In this document: piece after piece, positions 9,564 through 18,419 of the stretch | Layout of the letters: the number at the start of each line of letters is the position of its first letter | How positions within the stretch are numbered: position 1 is the first letter of the stretch | DNA from: Proteiniborus ethanoligenes | GTDB lineage: Bacteria; Bacillota; Clostridia; Tissierellales; Proteiniboraceae | Reading direction: 5' to 3' | Length of the DNA: 64,000 nt | Assembly: GCF_900107485.1 (NCBI RefSeq) | Contig: NZ_FNQE01000002.1 | Coordinates: 124,001 to 188,000, forward strand | Position numbers and translations under genes: made by a program | Notes under the pieces: model-generated | Seen by the model: only the letters and a program-made list of their open reading frames with translations | Told to the model about the DNA's origin: nothing | Databases searched by the model: none

Positions 9564-9614
9564 AAAAAACACCTACTATATGTTATTTAGTACTTAACAT
9601 AGTAGGTGTTTTTT
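9564..9614. terminator. Bidirectional terminator between the chemoreceptor and the MATE gene
   Basis: AAAAAACACCTACT (9564-9577) pairs with AGTAGGTGTTTTTT (9601-9614), giving A and T tracts on both sides of a 14-bp stem. Confidence 0.85.
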
Positions 9615-9639
9615 GTTTAGACTATAAATTTTGAATTTA

Positions 9640-10995
9640 CTATTGATTCTCTAAATGTAACTTCTGCAACTTTTTCAATTCAATTAATATAAAAGTTCCC
9701 GTCAATAGAGAAGAGAAAAAGTCAGCAGTTGGGCCAGCCATCCATACTCCATTTAAATCAAAAAAACGTGGAAGTATAAGTATAGCAGGTATAAGCATGA
9801 GAACTTGTCTTGACAAACTAAGCAGCATTGCTTGCTTTGGTTTTCCAGTAGCTTGAAAATAGTTAGAGCTTACGATTTGGAAGCCTATAAGTGGAAGCAT
9901 TGTGAAGAATATTTTCATTCCATTGGCTCCAATATTGACAAGCTCTTTGTCCTTACTATTAAATAAAGCTACTAACTGAGAAGGAAACATTCGGGTTACG
10001 ACAAATCCAATTATTGTAATAGTTGTGGCTGCTGTTATTGCAAGTAAAAAAGCTTTCTTCACTCTATCATAATTTTTAGCTCCATAATTATAACCAATAA
10101 TAGGTTGAGAACCTTGATTTATACCGAAAATAGGCATTAGTAATATAGTTGAAAAGCTATTTATAGCTCCATAAGCCGAAACAGCTAAATCTCCACCATA
10201 AGTAATCAGACTACGATTCAATAATGTTGTAATGCCACTAGCTGCAACCTGCATTGCAAAGGGTGCGGAACCAATAGCAAGTATATTTTTAACAATATGG
10301 GGCTTTAGTTTCCAATTTTCCTTTTTTACTACAAGAGAGCTTTTACCACTAAAGAAATAATTAAGTACCCATGCTGCAGAGACAGCTTGGGATATTATTG
10401 TTGCGAGAGCAGCACCCTTAATTCCCATGTTAAATACTATAATAAAAATGGGATCAAGTATAGTATTAAGTATGGCACCTATTAACATAGTTGCCATAGC
10501 CATCTTAGGGCTACCATCTGCACGAATAAAGTTGTTCATACCAAAACCTATTGACTGAAATACTGCACCTAATAGAATAATACTTAAATATTCTTTAGCA
10601 TAAGGTAATATTTGTGGACTTGCTCCAAACAGCTTAAGAATAGGGTCTAAGAATATTAAGCCAAATATAGAAAGAGTTAATGAAATAATTATTAATAAAA
10701 CCATGGCATTTCCTAATATTAATTCAGCTTCTTCTCTTTTTCCTTCTCCTAGCCTTATAGATATTAAAGAAGTTGCTCCTATACCTATAAGCATACCAAA
10801 AGCCATTATAATAATCATTATTGGGAAAGCTATGGTAATGCCTCCTAAGCCTAAGGAATCAACAAAGTTGCCTATAAAAATCCTATCCACTATATTATAA
10901 ATTGCGTTTACTACCATACCTACAATTGCTGGTATAGAAAACTTAAGCAACAATTTCCCAATTTTTTCTTCACCTAATAATTTTGCTCTGTCCAT
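9640..10995 (-). CDS. MATE-family multidrug efflux transporter
   Basis: A 451-residue membrane protein with about 12 hydrophobic segments in two homologous halves. The start (LLGEEKIGKLLLKFSIPAIVGM) and the internal GINQGSQPIIGYNYGA motif are typical of MATE/NorM-like Na+ or H+ coupled drug exporters. The gene lies 9 bases downstream of a marR-type regulator on the same strand and is surely in its operon, so it is probably derepressed by a ligand of that regulator. Substrate unknown. Confidence 0.92.
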   Translation of the reverse strand: MDRAKLLGEEKIGKLLLKFSIPAIVGMVVNAIYNIVDRIFIGNFVDSLGLGGITIAFPIMIIIMAFGMLIGIGATSLISIRLGEGKREEAELILGNAMVLLIIISLTLSIFGLIFLDPILKLFGASPQILPYAKEYLSIILLGAVFQSIGFGMNNFIRADGSPKMAMATMLIGAILNTILDPIFIIVFNMGIKGAALATIISQAVSAAWVLNYFFSGKSSLVVKKENWKLKPHIVKNILAIGSAPFAMQVAASGITTLLNRSLITYGGDLAVSAYGAINSFSTILLMPIFGINQGSQPIIGYNYGAKNYDRVKKAFLLAITAATTITIIGFVVTRMFPSQLVALFNSKDKELVNIGANGMKIFFTMLPLIGFQIVSSNYFQATGKPKQAMLLSLSRQVLMLIPAILILPRFFDLNGVWMAGPTADFFSSLLTGTFILIELKKLQKLHLENQ

Positions 10996-11004
10996 AAATA
11001 CCTC

Positions 11005-11451
11005 CTAAACCGATTTTAATGTTTTGACTATGTTGTTGAAGCTATCAATAAACTTGTTTAATTCTTCTTCCTCTAACACGCTAAATATGGATTTTAACTG
11101 ATTTTCAAGCTCTTTGTTTTTTGAATGGAAATAGTCTTTACCTTCCTCTGTTAATTTTAGAATAGTTTTTCTTCTATCATGAAGATCCATATTTCTATAA
11201 AGAAGATTTGATTTTTCTAATGAATCTATTAAAGTAGTTAAGCTACCCTTTTTCAAATTTAGATATTTTCCTAGCATGGTAGGAGTTACTTTATCCATAT
11301 TTCCAATAACCATTATTGCCTTATGTTGGTTCTTATTACATCTATATTTATTGTCATCATTATTACTAAAAAAAGAACTTATCTTTTGATGAAATAAAGG
11401 AACGAATTCGAGAAAAATAGGATATAACTCTTTTAATTTTTCGTCTTTCAA
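11005..11451 (-). CDS. MarR-family transcriptional repressor
   Basis: A winged-helix protein of about 148 residues. The recognition helix region (TMLGKYLNLKKGSLTTLIDSL) and the wing (HDRRKTILKLTEEG) match the MarR family DxRxxxxxLT signature. A TTG start at 11451 is chosen because AGGTAGGTG lies 6 bases before it; the GTG at 11460 is inside that site. It heads an operon with the MATE exporter. Two copies of a TTAGAAwTCTAA palindrome lie directly upstream and are the likely autoregulatory operators. Confidence 0.88.
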   Translation of the reverse strand: MKDEKLKELYPIFLEFVPLFHQKISSFFSNNDDNKYRCNKNQHKAIMVIGNMDKVTPTMLGKYLNLKKGSLTTLIDSLEKSNLLYRNMDLHDRRKTILKLTEEGKDYFHSKNKELENQLKSIFSVLEEEELNKFIDSFNNIVKTLKSV

Positions 11452-11472
11452 TATTATCACCTACCTTACAAA

Positions 11473-11517
11473 AAAGAATAGTTAGAAATCTAATAATTAG
11501 AATTCTAACTATTCTTT
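11473..11517 (-). promoter_or_regulatory. Candidate tandem MarR operators, overlapping a possible tyrS terminator
   Basis: Two palindromes, TTAGAAATCTAA (11482-11493, one mismatch) and TTAGAATTCTAA (11497-11508, perfect), are spaced 15 bases centre to centre. Together they lie in a larger inverted repeat whose 15-bp arms (11473-11487 and 11503-11517) could also fold as an AT-only hairpin followed by six T on the minus strand, downstream of tyrS. Operator use by the adjacent MarR protein and termination of tyrS are both plausible. Confidence 0.6.
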
Positions 11518-11553
11518 AATAAAAAGTCAACCATTGTTTGTTTTTTATCAGCC

Positions 11554-12777
11554 TTACACTAATTTTATTAAATGATAAACCTTTTTACCTTTTCTAATAA
11601 TTATTTTATTATCTCTAAAACTGTCTAAAGTAATTAATATCCCTGGATCCTTTACCTGCTCATCATCAACATGTATACCACCTTGAGTGATAAGTCTTCT
11701 AGCTTCACCATTTGATTTAGTAAGTCCTACCTGTGTCAGCAAGCTTAAGATACCTATGCCTTCTTCAAATATGGAGCTTGAAAGCTCTGTAGTAGGCATG
11801 GATTCTAGATCTCCACCGCTGCCAAATAGGGCTTCTGCAGTTTCTGCAGCTTTTCTAGCTTCATCTTCACCGTGGATAAGCTTAGTAACTTCAAAAGCTA
11901 ATATTTTTTTAGCTTCATTAATTTCGGCACCTTCTAGTTGAGAAAGTCTCCTAACTTCATCCATAGGTACGAAGGTTAGCATTCTTAAACATTTATCAAC
12001 ATCTTCATCATCAACATTTCTCCAGTATTGGTAGAACTCATAAGGTGTAGTTTTTTCTGGGTCTAACCATACAGCGCCTTTTGCTGTTTTACCCATTTTA
12101 TCACCTTCGCTATTTGTAAGAAGAGTACAGGTCATAGCATATACCTGTTTACCAGCCTTTCTTCTTACTAGTTCCATACCTGCAATCATATTGGACCATT
12201 GATCGTTTCCACCTAATTGCATTTTACATCCGTATTTTTCATTTAATACATAGAAGTCATATCCCTGCATTAGCATATAATTAAACTCTAAAAAGGATAA
12301 GCCTTTTTCTAATCTTTGTTTAAAGCATTCAGCAGTTAGCATTCTATTAACAGAGAAATGGGTACCTACTTCTCTTAAGAAGTCAACATAATTTAAGTCC
12401 AGTAGCCAATCTGCATTGTTTACTAATATAGCTTTGCCATCCCTAAAGTCAATGAATTTTTCCAATTGTTTTTTAATACTGTTTACATTATGCTCTATTT
12501 TCTCTTTAGTAAGCATTTGTCTTATGTCAGTTCTACCTGACGGGTCACCAACCATTGCCGTACCACCGCCAAGGAGAGCTATAGGTTTATGTCCTCCTCT
12601 TTGCATATGAGCCATAAACATCATAGCTATGAAATGTCCCACATGTAAGCTGTCAGCAGTAGGGTCAAAGCCTATATAAAATGTAACAGACTCTTTGTCT
12701 AAAAGCTCTCTGATTTCTTCTTCATGAGTAGTTTGAGCAATATATCCCCTTTCCATTAAAACATCAAATACATTCAT
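11554..12777 (-). CDS. tyrS: Tyrosyl-tRNA synthetase
   Basis: A 407-residue class I aminoacyl-tRNA synthetase that charges tRNA-Tyr. The HIGH-type motif is HVGHF near residues 46-50, the KMSKS-type motif is KMGKT, and a C-terminal S4-like domain ([18 protein letters not shown]) is present. Tyrosine-pocket motifs ([15 protein letters not shown]) are conserved. Length is normal for bacterial TyrRS. AAGGAGG lies 6-7 bases before the ATG. Expression is controlled by the T-box leader immediately upstream. Confidence 0.97.
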   Translation of the reverse strand: MNVFDVLMERGYIAQTTHEEEIRELLDKESVTFYIGFDPTADSLHVGHFIAMMFMAHMQRGGHKPIALLGGGTAMVGDPSGRTDIRQMLTKEKIEHNVNSIKKQLEKFIDFRDGKAILVNNADWLLDLNYVDFLREVGTHFSVNRMLTAECFKQRLEKGLSFLEFNYMLMQGYDFYVLNEKYGCKMQLGGNDQWSNMIAGMELVRRKAGKQVYAMTCTLLTNSEGDKMGKTAKGAVWLDPEKTTPYEFYQYWRNVDDEDVDKCLRMLTFVPMDEVRRLSQLEGAEINEAKKILAFEVTKLIHGEDEARKAAETAEALFGSGGDLESMPTTELSSSIFEEGIGILSLLTQVGLTKSNGEARRLITQGGIHVDDEQVKDPGILITLDSFRDNKIIIRKGKKVYHLIKLV

Positions 12778-12824
12778 TAAAATTCCTCCTTGTCTATGCT
12801 ATTTATAAAATTATTTCTAAATAC

Positions 12825-13035
12825 AAAAAGGGTCTTCTATCCATAATAAGGACGAGAAGACCCGTGGTACCACCTTAATTCGCATCAATAAGATGCCTCT
12901 TAGCTATTATATCGTATAGCTTACGCAATACTTTCGTATTGAAAACTCCAGAGCGTAATTCGTGACTTTATGTACTGAAGGCTTTCACCAGCCGCCTACT
13001 CTCTATAATGTTAGCATAAAGCACTACTAATTCCT
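12825..13035 (-). promoter_or_regulatory. T-box riboswitch leader of tyrS
   Basis: Read on the minus strand, the leader contains the conserved T-box AAGGTGGTACCACG (12863-12876). It is followed by a terminator whose stem is GGGTCTTCT (minus strand 12863-12855) with AGAAGACCC (12838-12830) and then five T. Stem I features AGAGAG and GGCTGGTGAAAGCC lie further upstream. A TAC in the context AATTACGC (minus strand, 12957-12955) is the likely Tyr specifier; a second TAC lies nearby. Uncharged tRNA-Tyr would pair with specifier and T-box and prevent termination. Confidence 0.93.
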
Positions 13036-13138
13036 TCATAGTAAAAACATATGTGATTTGTCATATATATTATGCCTTTTATATATTATTGTCAAGTGTT
13101 ATTCAAAATATTTTTAAGATAGAATTTTATATTAAAAT

Positions 13139-13171
13139 AAATGGGTCTCTTAAAATTTAAGAGACCCATTT
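13139..13171 (-). terminator. Terminator of the superoxide reductase gene
   Basis: A 16-bp nearly uninterrupted palindrome with the GC core TGGGTCTCTT and its complement, centred at 13155. T-rich sequence follows on the minus strand. Confidence 0.75.
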
Positions 13172-13181
13172 AGAGCTTAGA

Positions 13182-13556
13182 TTATTCAATTACTAACTCA
13201 GCAGAATTTTCCCACAAACCATGAATATTACAATAGCTTAGAGCATAAACTGTACCTGATTTATTAACCTTCATTTTTGTAACTGTTAAAGGCTCATTAA
13301 ATACTTCCCCTTCACCGTGAGCAGTATAATTATAGTTACCTACTTCTATTGGAAATTTAGCTCCTTCAGGATGGAAAAATACTTTAATCCAAGAAATATG
13401 ATGCTCAAGTGTATTTGGATGGCCTATCTCTTCTCCAATTAAAACTTTAATTTCAATATCTTCTCCTGCTTTTGCTTTTTGAGGAATATGTATTACTGGA
13501 ACGTGCTTTTCACCTTTCCAATCTCCAGACTGTAAAAATTGACTTAAAGATTTCAT
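13182..13556 (-). CDS. Superoxide reductase, class II (neelaredoxin)
   Basis: A 124-residue non-haem iron enzyme that reduces superoxide to H2O2 without releasing oxygen, typical of anaerobes. Ligands of the catalytic Fe(His4Cys) centre are visible: H18 in EKHVP (with the catalytic Lys beside it), H46 in GHPN, H52 in LEHH, C109 and H112 in CNIHGLW. The N-terminal desulforedoxin domain of class I enzymes is absent. The ATG at 13556 has AGGAGGT about 10 bases upstream; an upstream in-frame GTG at 13565 is too close to that site. Electrons would come from a rubredoxin encoded elsewhere. Confidence 0.93.
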   Translation of the reverse strand: MKSLSQFLQSGDWKGEKHVPVIHIPQKAKAGEDIEIKVLIGEEIGHPNTLEHHISWIKVFFHPEGAKFPIEVGNYNYTAHGEGEVFNEPLTVTKMKVNKSGTVYALSYCNIHGLWENSAELVIE

Positions 13557-13727
13557 ATTAAACACTACCTCCTGTGTAATTTATTTATCTATATTATACA
13601 TATTTAATAATATACCCATCAAAATCTAAAAAAAACAAAAAATAATATAAAAAAAACATACATGAGTTAGTAAAAAATCATTCTTTCTGGTAAAATATAT
13701 ATAAACATATTTTCTAGGAGAGAGAGC

Positions 13728-14852
13728 ATGATACAATTAATAGCTACATCAACTTTTGGACTTGAAGCAGTAGTAAAACGTGAGATAATTCAATTAGGCT
13801 ATAGTGACATTAAAGTAGAGAATGGAAAGATAACATTTAATTGTGATGAATCAGCAATTCCAAAAGCAAACTTATGGCTAAGAACTGCGGATAGGGTTCT
13901 ATTGAAAATGGGAGAGTTTAAAGCATTATCTTTTGAAGAGCTTTTTCAAGGGACAAAGGCACTTCCTTGGGATGAGTGGATAACTGAAGATGGAGAGTTT
14001 ACTGTAACTGGGAAATCTGTAGACTCAAAGCTGTTTAGTGTATCTGATTGCCAGGCAATAGTCAAGAAGGCTGTAGTAGAAAAATTAAAGGAAAAATACA
14101 AAACAGAATGGTTTAAAGAAGATGGACCTAAATTTACTATACAGGTGTCAATTCTCAAAGATATAGCAACCCTCACCATAGATACTAGTGGAGAAGGCCT
14201 ACATAAAAGAGGGTATAGAGTAGAAAATGTAGAAGCGCCTATAAAGGAAACACTTGCATCTGCAATAGTAAGCCTAAGCTATTGGAATCCAAATAGGATC
14301 CTTTTAGACCCTTTCTGTGGTTCTGGAACTATACCCATAGAAGCAGCAATGATTGGGAAAAATATTGCACCAGGGCTTCAAAGAAGCTTTGCATCTGAAA
14401 AATGGCCTAGAATAAGAGATGGTTTATGGAAGGAAGCAAGAAAAGAAGCTTTTAAGTCCATAAGACAGGATTTAAATATGCGTATATTTGCATCGGACAT
14501 AAATCCAAAAGCAATAGAAGCAGCTAAGGAAAATGCATATGAAGCTGGGGTAGACGATTGTATAGCCTTTGATGTAAAGCATATGTCTAAAATTAATGTT
14601 AATGATGATTATGGAGTAATCATATGTAATCCTCCTTATGGAGAAAGGCTAGGAGATAAAAAAGAAGTTGAAAGATTATATATAGAAATGGGTAAGGTAT
14701 TTAATAAGCTAGATACATGGTCTAAGTATATTATTACTTCAAATGAAGATTTTGAAAAGTTATATGGGGAAAAAGCAAGTAAAAAGAGAAAGCTGTTTAA
14801 TGGCAGAATAAAGGTTGATTATTATCAATACTATGGACCTAGGCCTGTATGA
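13728..14852 (+). CDS. THUMP-domain class I rRNA N2-guanine methyltransferase (RlmL/YpsC-like)
   Basis: A 374-residue protein with an N-terminal ferredoxin-like/THUMP RNA-binding region (about 1-155) and a C-terminal Rossmann methyltransferase. The SAM motif is DPFCGSGTIPIEA and the catalytic motif is NPPYGERLGD, the N-P-P-Y type used for exocyclic amine methylation. Close relatives (B. subtilis YpsC, and the N-terminal half of E. coli RlmL) methylate 23S rRNA guanine. Ribosome binding site TAGGAGAG. A string of 11-bp repeats begins 2 bases after the stop. Confidence 0.9.
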   Translation: MIQLIATSTFGLEAVVKREIIQLGYSDIKVENGKITFNCDESAIPKANLWLRTADRVLLKMGEFKALSFEELFQGTKALPWDEWITEDGEFTVTGKSVDSKLFSVSDCQAIVKKAVVEKLKEKYKTEWFKEDGPKFTIQVSILKDIATLTIDTSGEGLHKRGYRVENVEAPIKETLASAIVSLSYWNPNRILLDPFCGSGTIPIEAAMIGKNIAPGLQRSFASEKWPRIRDGLWKEARKEAFKSIRQDLNMRIFASDINPKAIEAAKENAYEAGVDDCIAFDVKHMSKINVNDDYGVIICNPPYGERLGDKKEVERLYIEMGKVFNKLDTWSKYIITSNEDFEKLYGEKASKKRKLFNGRIKVDYYQYYGPRPV

Positions 14853-14853
14853 C

Positions 14854-14908
14854 GGTAGTTTAACGATTGTTTAACAGTAGTGTAACAGTAGTTTAACGAT
14901 TGTTCAGC
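14854..14908. repeat. Five tandem 11-bp units between the methyltransferase and cupin genes
   Basis: The units are GGTAGTTTAAC, GATTGTTTAAC, AGTAGTGTAAC, AGTAGTTTAAC and GATTGTTCAGC. The first two and last two also form a 33-bp-period duplication with a 17-base exact match (14855-14871 and 14888-14904). An 11-bp period is close to one DNA helical turn. No function is known. Confidence 0.85.
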
Positions 14909-14928
14909 ATAAAAAAGGAGGGTTTTAT

Positions 14929-15276
14929 ATGATAGTTTCACACAAAGGAGACATAAAAGCAGTGAAAATTGAAAACCCACAAGCAAAGGATGCCACAATG
15001 AAAGTACTAGTGTCACCTACAGAAGGATGGGAAGGATATGTAATGCGTATTTTAGAAATAGAAGTAGGAGGCTACACGCCAAAGCATAACCATCCATGGC
15101 CACATATAAACTATGTAGTAAGTGGCAAGGGCAGACTACACTTAGATGGAAAGGACATTGATGTAGAAGCCGGTTCCTTTGCATATGTTCCATCAGATAC
15201 GACACATCAGTTTTCGAACATTGGAAATGAAGTCTTTGAATTTATATGCATAGTACCAGAAGAAGGACATAAATAA
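14929..15276 (+). CDS. Small cupin-domain protein
   Basis: A 115-residue single-domain cupin. Motif 1 is HNHPWPHINYVVSGKG (metal-binding His residues and a following Gly) and motif 2 is PSDTTHQFSN. Such single-domain cupins bind a divalent metal; many are of unknown substrate. AAAGGAGG lies before the ATG. It is a one-gene unit that converges with hcp and shares its terminator. No specific function can be assigned. Confidence 0.8.
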   Translation: MIVSHKGDIKAVKIENPQAKDATMKVLVSPTEGWEGYVMRILEIEVGGYTPKHNHPWPHINYVVSGKGRLHLDGKDIDVEAGSFAYVPSDTTHQFSNIGNEVFEFICIVPEEGHK

Positions 15277-15303
15277 AGCTAGGTAAAAAATTACCTAGCT
15301 TTT
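15275..15303. terminator. Bidirectional terminator between the cupin gene and hcp
   Basis: AAAGCTAGGTAA (15275-15286) pairs with TTACCTAGCTTT (15291-15302), a 12-bp stem with a 4-base loop. Confidence 0.8.
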
Positions 15304-15312
15304 CCTATACCA

Positions 15313-16959
15313 TTATGCACCCATGAACATTTTCATATCATCTTCAACATTAGTGATTCCACCGATTCCAAAGGTATCAACTAATACTTTTGCTACATTT
15401 GCTGATAAAAATGCTGGTAGAGTTGGTCCTAAGTGGATGTTTTTAACTCCTAAATACAGTAAGGCTAATAGGACTATTACAGCTTTTTGCTCGTACCATG
15501 CAATATTATATGATATTGGAAGTTCATTTATATCATTTAATTCAAATACTTCCTTTAATTTAAGGGCAATTACTGCAAGAGAATAGGAGTCATTACACTG
15601 ACCAGCATCTAATACTCTTGGAATACCACCAATATCTCCTAGCTCAAGCTTGTTATATTTGTACTTTGCACAGCCTGCTGTAAGAATTACAGTATCCTGT
15701 GGTAAAGTCTTTGCAAATTCAGTATAGTAATCTCTAGATTTCATTCTACCATCACAGCCAGCCATGACGAAAAATCTTTTAATAGCTCCAGATTTAACAG
15801 CATCTACAACTTTATCAGCAAGGCTTAGAACTGTATTGTGAGCAAATCCACCAACTATTTCACCTGTTTCTATTTCAATAGGTGAAGCACATTTTTTAGC
15901 ATGCTCGATTATTTGGGAGAAGTCTTTTTCCCCATTAGCATCAGGTACTATATGAGTAAGTCCTTCAAAGCCTACTGCACCAGTAGTATAGACTCTGTCC
16001 CTATATGAATCCTTTGGAGGAACTAAACAGTTTGTAGTTAATAAAATAGGTCCATTGAAACTATCAAATTCCTTATCTTGCTTCCACCATGCATTTCCAT
16101 AATTACCTACAAAATGAGAATGTTTTTTGAATGATGGATAGTAATGGGCTGGTAGCATTTCACCATGAGTATATACATCTACTCCTGTGCCTTCAGTTTG
16201 CTCTAGCAGCTGCTCGAAATCCTTTAAATCATGTCCACTGACTAATATAGCAGGATTATTTTTTACACCTATATTTACTGAAGTTATTTCTGGATGACCA
16301 TAAGTGCTAGTATTTGCTTTATCTAATAAAGCCATTACGTCTACACCATACTTACCACATTCCATAACTAATGCAACTAACTCATCTGCTGATAAGGTAT
16401 TGTCAGTAGTAGCTACTAATGCTTTCCCTATAAATGTGTATACTCCATCATCTTCATAACCTAAATTTAGTGCATGCTCTGCATAAGCAGCCATACCCTT
16501 AAGCCCATATATTAAAAGCTCTCTTAAGGATCTTACATCTTCATTTTCAGTAGCTAAAACACCTACATACCTTGATTTTTCTTCAAATAATTCTTCTGAA
16601 TCAGAGAACCATGTTGCAGCATCATGTGTAATATCTGAAATGCTTCCTCCTACCTTTACTACCGATTCCTTAACTTCGTCTCTAAGCTTTAATGCATCCT
16701 TTATTCTAGCAACAAAACGAGCTTTATCAAAGTTAGCATTAGTTATTGTCATAAATAAGCCTTCAACTATTAATCTATCAGCTTTTTTAGTGTCTATACC
16801 TAATTCTCTTGCTCTATTGTTGTAGAAAGAAATACCTTTTAGTGAGTAAATAAGTAAATCTTGAAGGTTAGCCACATCTGCAGGCTTACCACATACACCT
16901 CTTAATGTACAGCCAGTACCCTTTGCCGCTTCTTGACATTGAAAACAAAACATACTCAT
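15313..16959 (-). CDS. hcp: Hybrid cluster protein / hydroxylamine reductase
   Basis: A 548-residue Fe-S protein that reduces hydroxylamine or, as shown for several homologues, nitric oxide. The N-terminal cysteines C5, C8, C17 and C23 (CX2CX8CX5C) bind a [4Fe-4S] cluster as in class I Hcp of strict anaerobes. Hybrid-cluster ligands are visible in the second half: [25 protein letters not shown] and [10 protein letters not shown]. The ATG at 16959 has AAGGAGG 7 bases upstream; a longer frame exists but has no ribosome binding site. A CRP/FNR-type palindrome lies about 130 bases upstream, shared with the ferredoxin gene at 22266. Confidence 0.97.
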   Translation of the reverse strand: MSMFCFQCQEAAKGTGCTLRGVCGKPADVANLQDLLIYSLKGISFYNNRARELGIDTKKADRLIVEGLFMTITNANFDKARFVARIKDALKLRDEVKESVVKVGGSISDITHDAATWFSDSEELFEEKSRYVGVLATENEDVRSLRELLIYGLKGMAAYAEHALNLGYEDDGVYTFIGKALVATTDNTLSADELVALVMECGKYGVDVMALLDKANTSTYGHPEITSVNIGVKNNPAILVSGHDLKDFEQLLEQTEGTGVDVYTHGEMLPAHYYPSFKKHSHFVGNYGNAWWKQDKEFDSFNGPILLTTNCLVPPKDSYRDRVYTTGAVGFEGLTHIVPDANGEKDFSQIIEHAKKCASPIEIETGEIVGGFAHNTVLSLADKVVDAVKSGAIKRFFVMAGCDGRMKSRDYYTEFAKTLPQDTVILTAGCAKYKYNKLELGDIGGIPRVLDAGQCNDSYSLAVIALKLKEVFELNDINELPISYNIAWYEQKAVIVLLALLYLGVKNIHLGPTLPAFLSANVAKVLVDTFGIGGITNVEDDMKMFMGA

Positions 16960-17085
16960 TGAAAATCCTCCTTTATAAAAATAAATTATATTAAAATCAT
17001 ACATAAACAAGGTTATTTAAACTAGGTTCATAAACTTATAATAAATCAATAGGTTTATCTAAACAGTGATTGATATCAAATAAAA

Positions 17086-17103
17086 TTGTGATATATGTCA
17101 CAA
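17086..17103 (-). promoter_or_regulatory. CRP/FNR-type palindrome upstream of hcp (candidate HcpR site)
   Basis: TTGTGATATATGTCACAA: 6-bp arms with a 6-base spacer, in the gap between hcp and the divergent corrinoid adenosyltransferase gene. The same arms and spacing recur at 22168-22185. hcp genes of anaerobes are known targets of HcpR, a CRP/FNR-family regulator. No strong -10/-35 pair could be fixed nearby. Confidence 0.6.
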
Positions 17104-17176
17104 AAAAGGATAAAGGATAATATATTGGGTATATTTTTATACAAGAACAGAAATTATTTATTAGTTGGAGGTAAGC

Positions 17177-17710
17177 ATGGGCGTTTATACTAAAACAGGA
17201 GACAAGGGTCAAACAAGTTTGTTTGATAACAAAAGAGTAGATAAAGATGACTTTAGAGTTGAGAGCTATGGAACTATAGATGAACTAAATACCTTTTTAG
17301 GATTATCTAAAAACTATATTAATGATAAGGGGATATTTAGTCTTATTCATGGAATACAAAGAAAGCTATTTGATGTAGGTGCTGAGCTAGCTACAGAGGA
17401 ATCCTCTAAAAGACCCATGGTAATAAAAGAAGAGGATGTGATTTTTTTAGAGAAAAAAATAGATGAGTATACTGAAAAAATAGAGAAGCCTAACTATTTC
17501 ATAATACCTGGTGAAGGTAAGGTATCAGCCCATTTGCATGTGGCTAGGACTGTTTGTAGAAGAGCTGAGAGAAGGATAATTACTTTATCAAAAGCAACAG
17601 ACATAAACCCTTATCTAATTAAATATATAAATAGGCTTTCAGACCTAATATATATATTGTCAAGATGCACAGAAAATAGATTTGAAAAAGTTGAATTTAA
17701 TAAGGAATAG
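17177..17710 (+). CDS. PduO-type ATP:cob(I)alamin adenosyltransferase
   Basis: A 177-residue trimeric-type enzyme that transfers the adenosyl group of ATP to cob(I)alamin to make coenzyme B12. The ATP-binding N terminus (YTKTGDKGQTSLF), the ESYGTIDELN motif, and the C-terminal CRRAERR and INRLSDLIY motifs are family signatures. The ATG at 17177 is preferred because GGAGGT ends 5 bases before it. It is a single gene, with its own terminator; no cobalamin biosynthesis or B12-dependent enzyme genes are next to it. Confidence 0.94.
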   Translation: MGVYTKTGDKGQTSLFDNKRVDKDDFRVESYGTIDELNTFLGLSKNYINDKGIFSLIHGIQRKLFDVGAELATEESSKRPMVIKEEDVIFLEKKIDEYTEKIEKPNYFIIPGEGKVSAHLHVARTVCRRAERRIITLSKATDINPYLIKYINRLSDLIYILSRCTENRFEKVEFNKE

Positions 17711-17749
17711 AGAACAATAAAGGTGTATCCTGTATTAAATTACAAAATA

Positions 17750-17781
17750 AAAAACCAGAAACTATAATGTTCTGGTTTTTT
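17750..17781. terminator. Bidirectional terminator after the adenosyltransferase gene
   Basis: AAAAACCAGAA (17750-17760) pairs with TTCTGGTTTTT (17770-17780), shared with the convergent gene at 17793. Confidence 0.8.
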
Positions 17782-17792
17782 TATTGCATATC

Positions 17793-18179
17793 CTAGTAAT
17801 ATCCTCCAAAAGAGTTAAATAGAGCAGCTCCAACTACAATACCTATTATTATAGATAGAACAACTAGAACTAATGATATTATGATTAAAATACCTTGAAG
17901 CTTTAAATATGAACCTAAATTCTCAAAAATACCGTTGATTTCTCTTGCATCACCTGATAAGTACTTGTCTATAGATGTTTTAGCTCCTCTAAGCTTTACG
18001 CCTAGTATAATTGTAATGATTCCAGGAATTAAAGAAACTCCAAAAGTGGTTATTGCACCTAAACATATAAAAGCACCACTTATAATAGTCATAATACCTA
18101 CAAATCCAGACCACTTACTTAAGGTTTCTAGTAAACTCCTATCTGGCGTAGCATATGCTGGTTGATTAAAGTTATCCAA
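17793..18179 (-). CDS. Small membrane protein, DUF5362-like
   Basis: A 128-residue protein with about three to four hydrophobic stretches: WSGFVGIMTIISGAFIC, a Gly-rich ITTFGVSLIPGIITIILGVKL and a C-terminal ILIIISLVLVVLSIIIG. It resembles uncharacterised clostridial membrane proteins of the DUF5362 type, but this is from memory of the pattern only. The TTG at 18179 is taken as start because AGGAGGTG lies 6 bases before it; the GTG at 18188 is inside that site. Function unknown. Confidence 0.65.
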   Translation of the reverse strand: MDNFNQPAYATPDRSLLETLSKWSGFVGIMTIISGAFICLGAITTFGVSLIPGIITIILGVKLRGAKTSIDKYLSGDAREINGIFENLGSYLKLQGILIIISLVLVVLSIIIGIVVGAALFNSFGGYY

Positions 18180-18342
18180 TAGATTCACCTCCTCATAGCA
18201 TGTTAACTTAATTATACAATAAGAATATACTATATATCAAATGCTATTTAGAAAAATTTTGAAATATGCTTATAATTCTGAAACTTTTTCTTTTTATCGT
18301 CATAAGTCTAGTATTATCTATAGAAAAACAATGAATCTATGG

Positions 18343-18348
18343 TATAAT
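18343..18348 (+). promoter_or_regulatory. Extended -10 promoter element of the PAS-PP2C gene
   Basis: TGGTATAAT (core TATAAT at 18343-18348) about 70 bases before the start codon; the -35 region is weak, as is usual with extended -10 promoters. Confidence 0.5.
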
Positions 18349-18419
18349 ACTATAAACGAGTTTTTTCATAAAAATTGTTACCATTGCCCATATTCAATGA
18401 GGAAAAGAGGGATAGGAAT

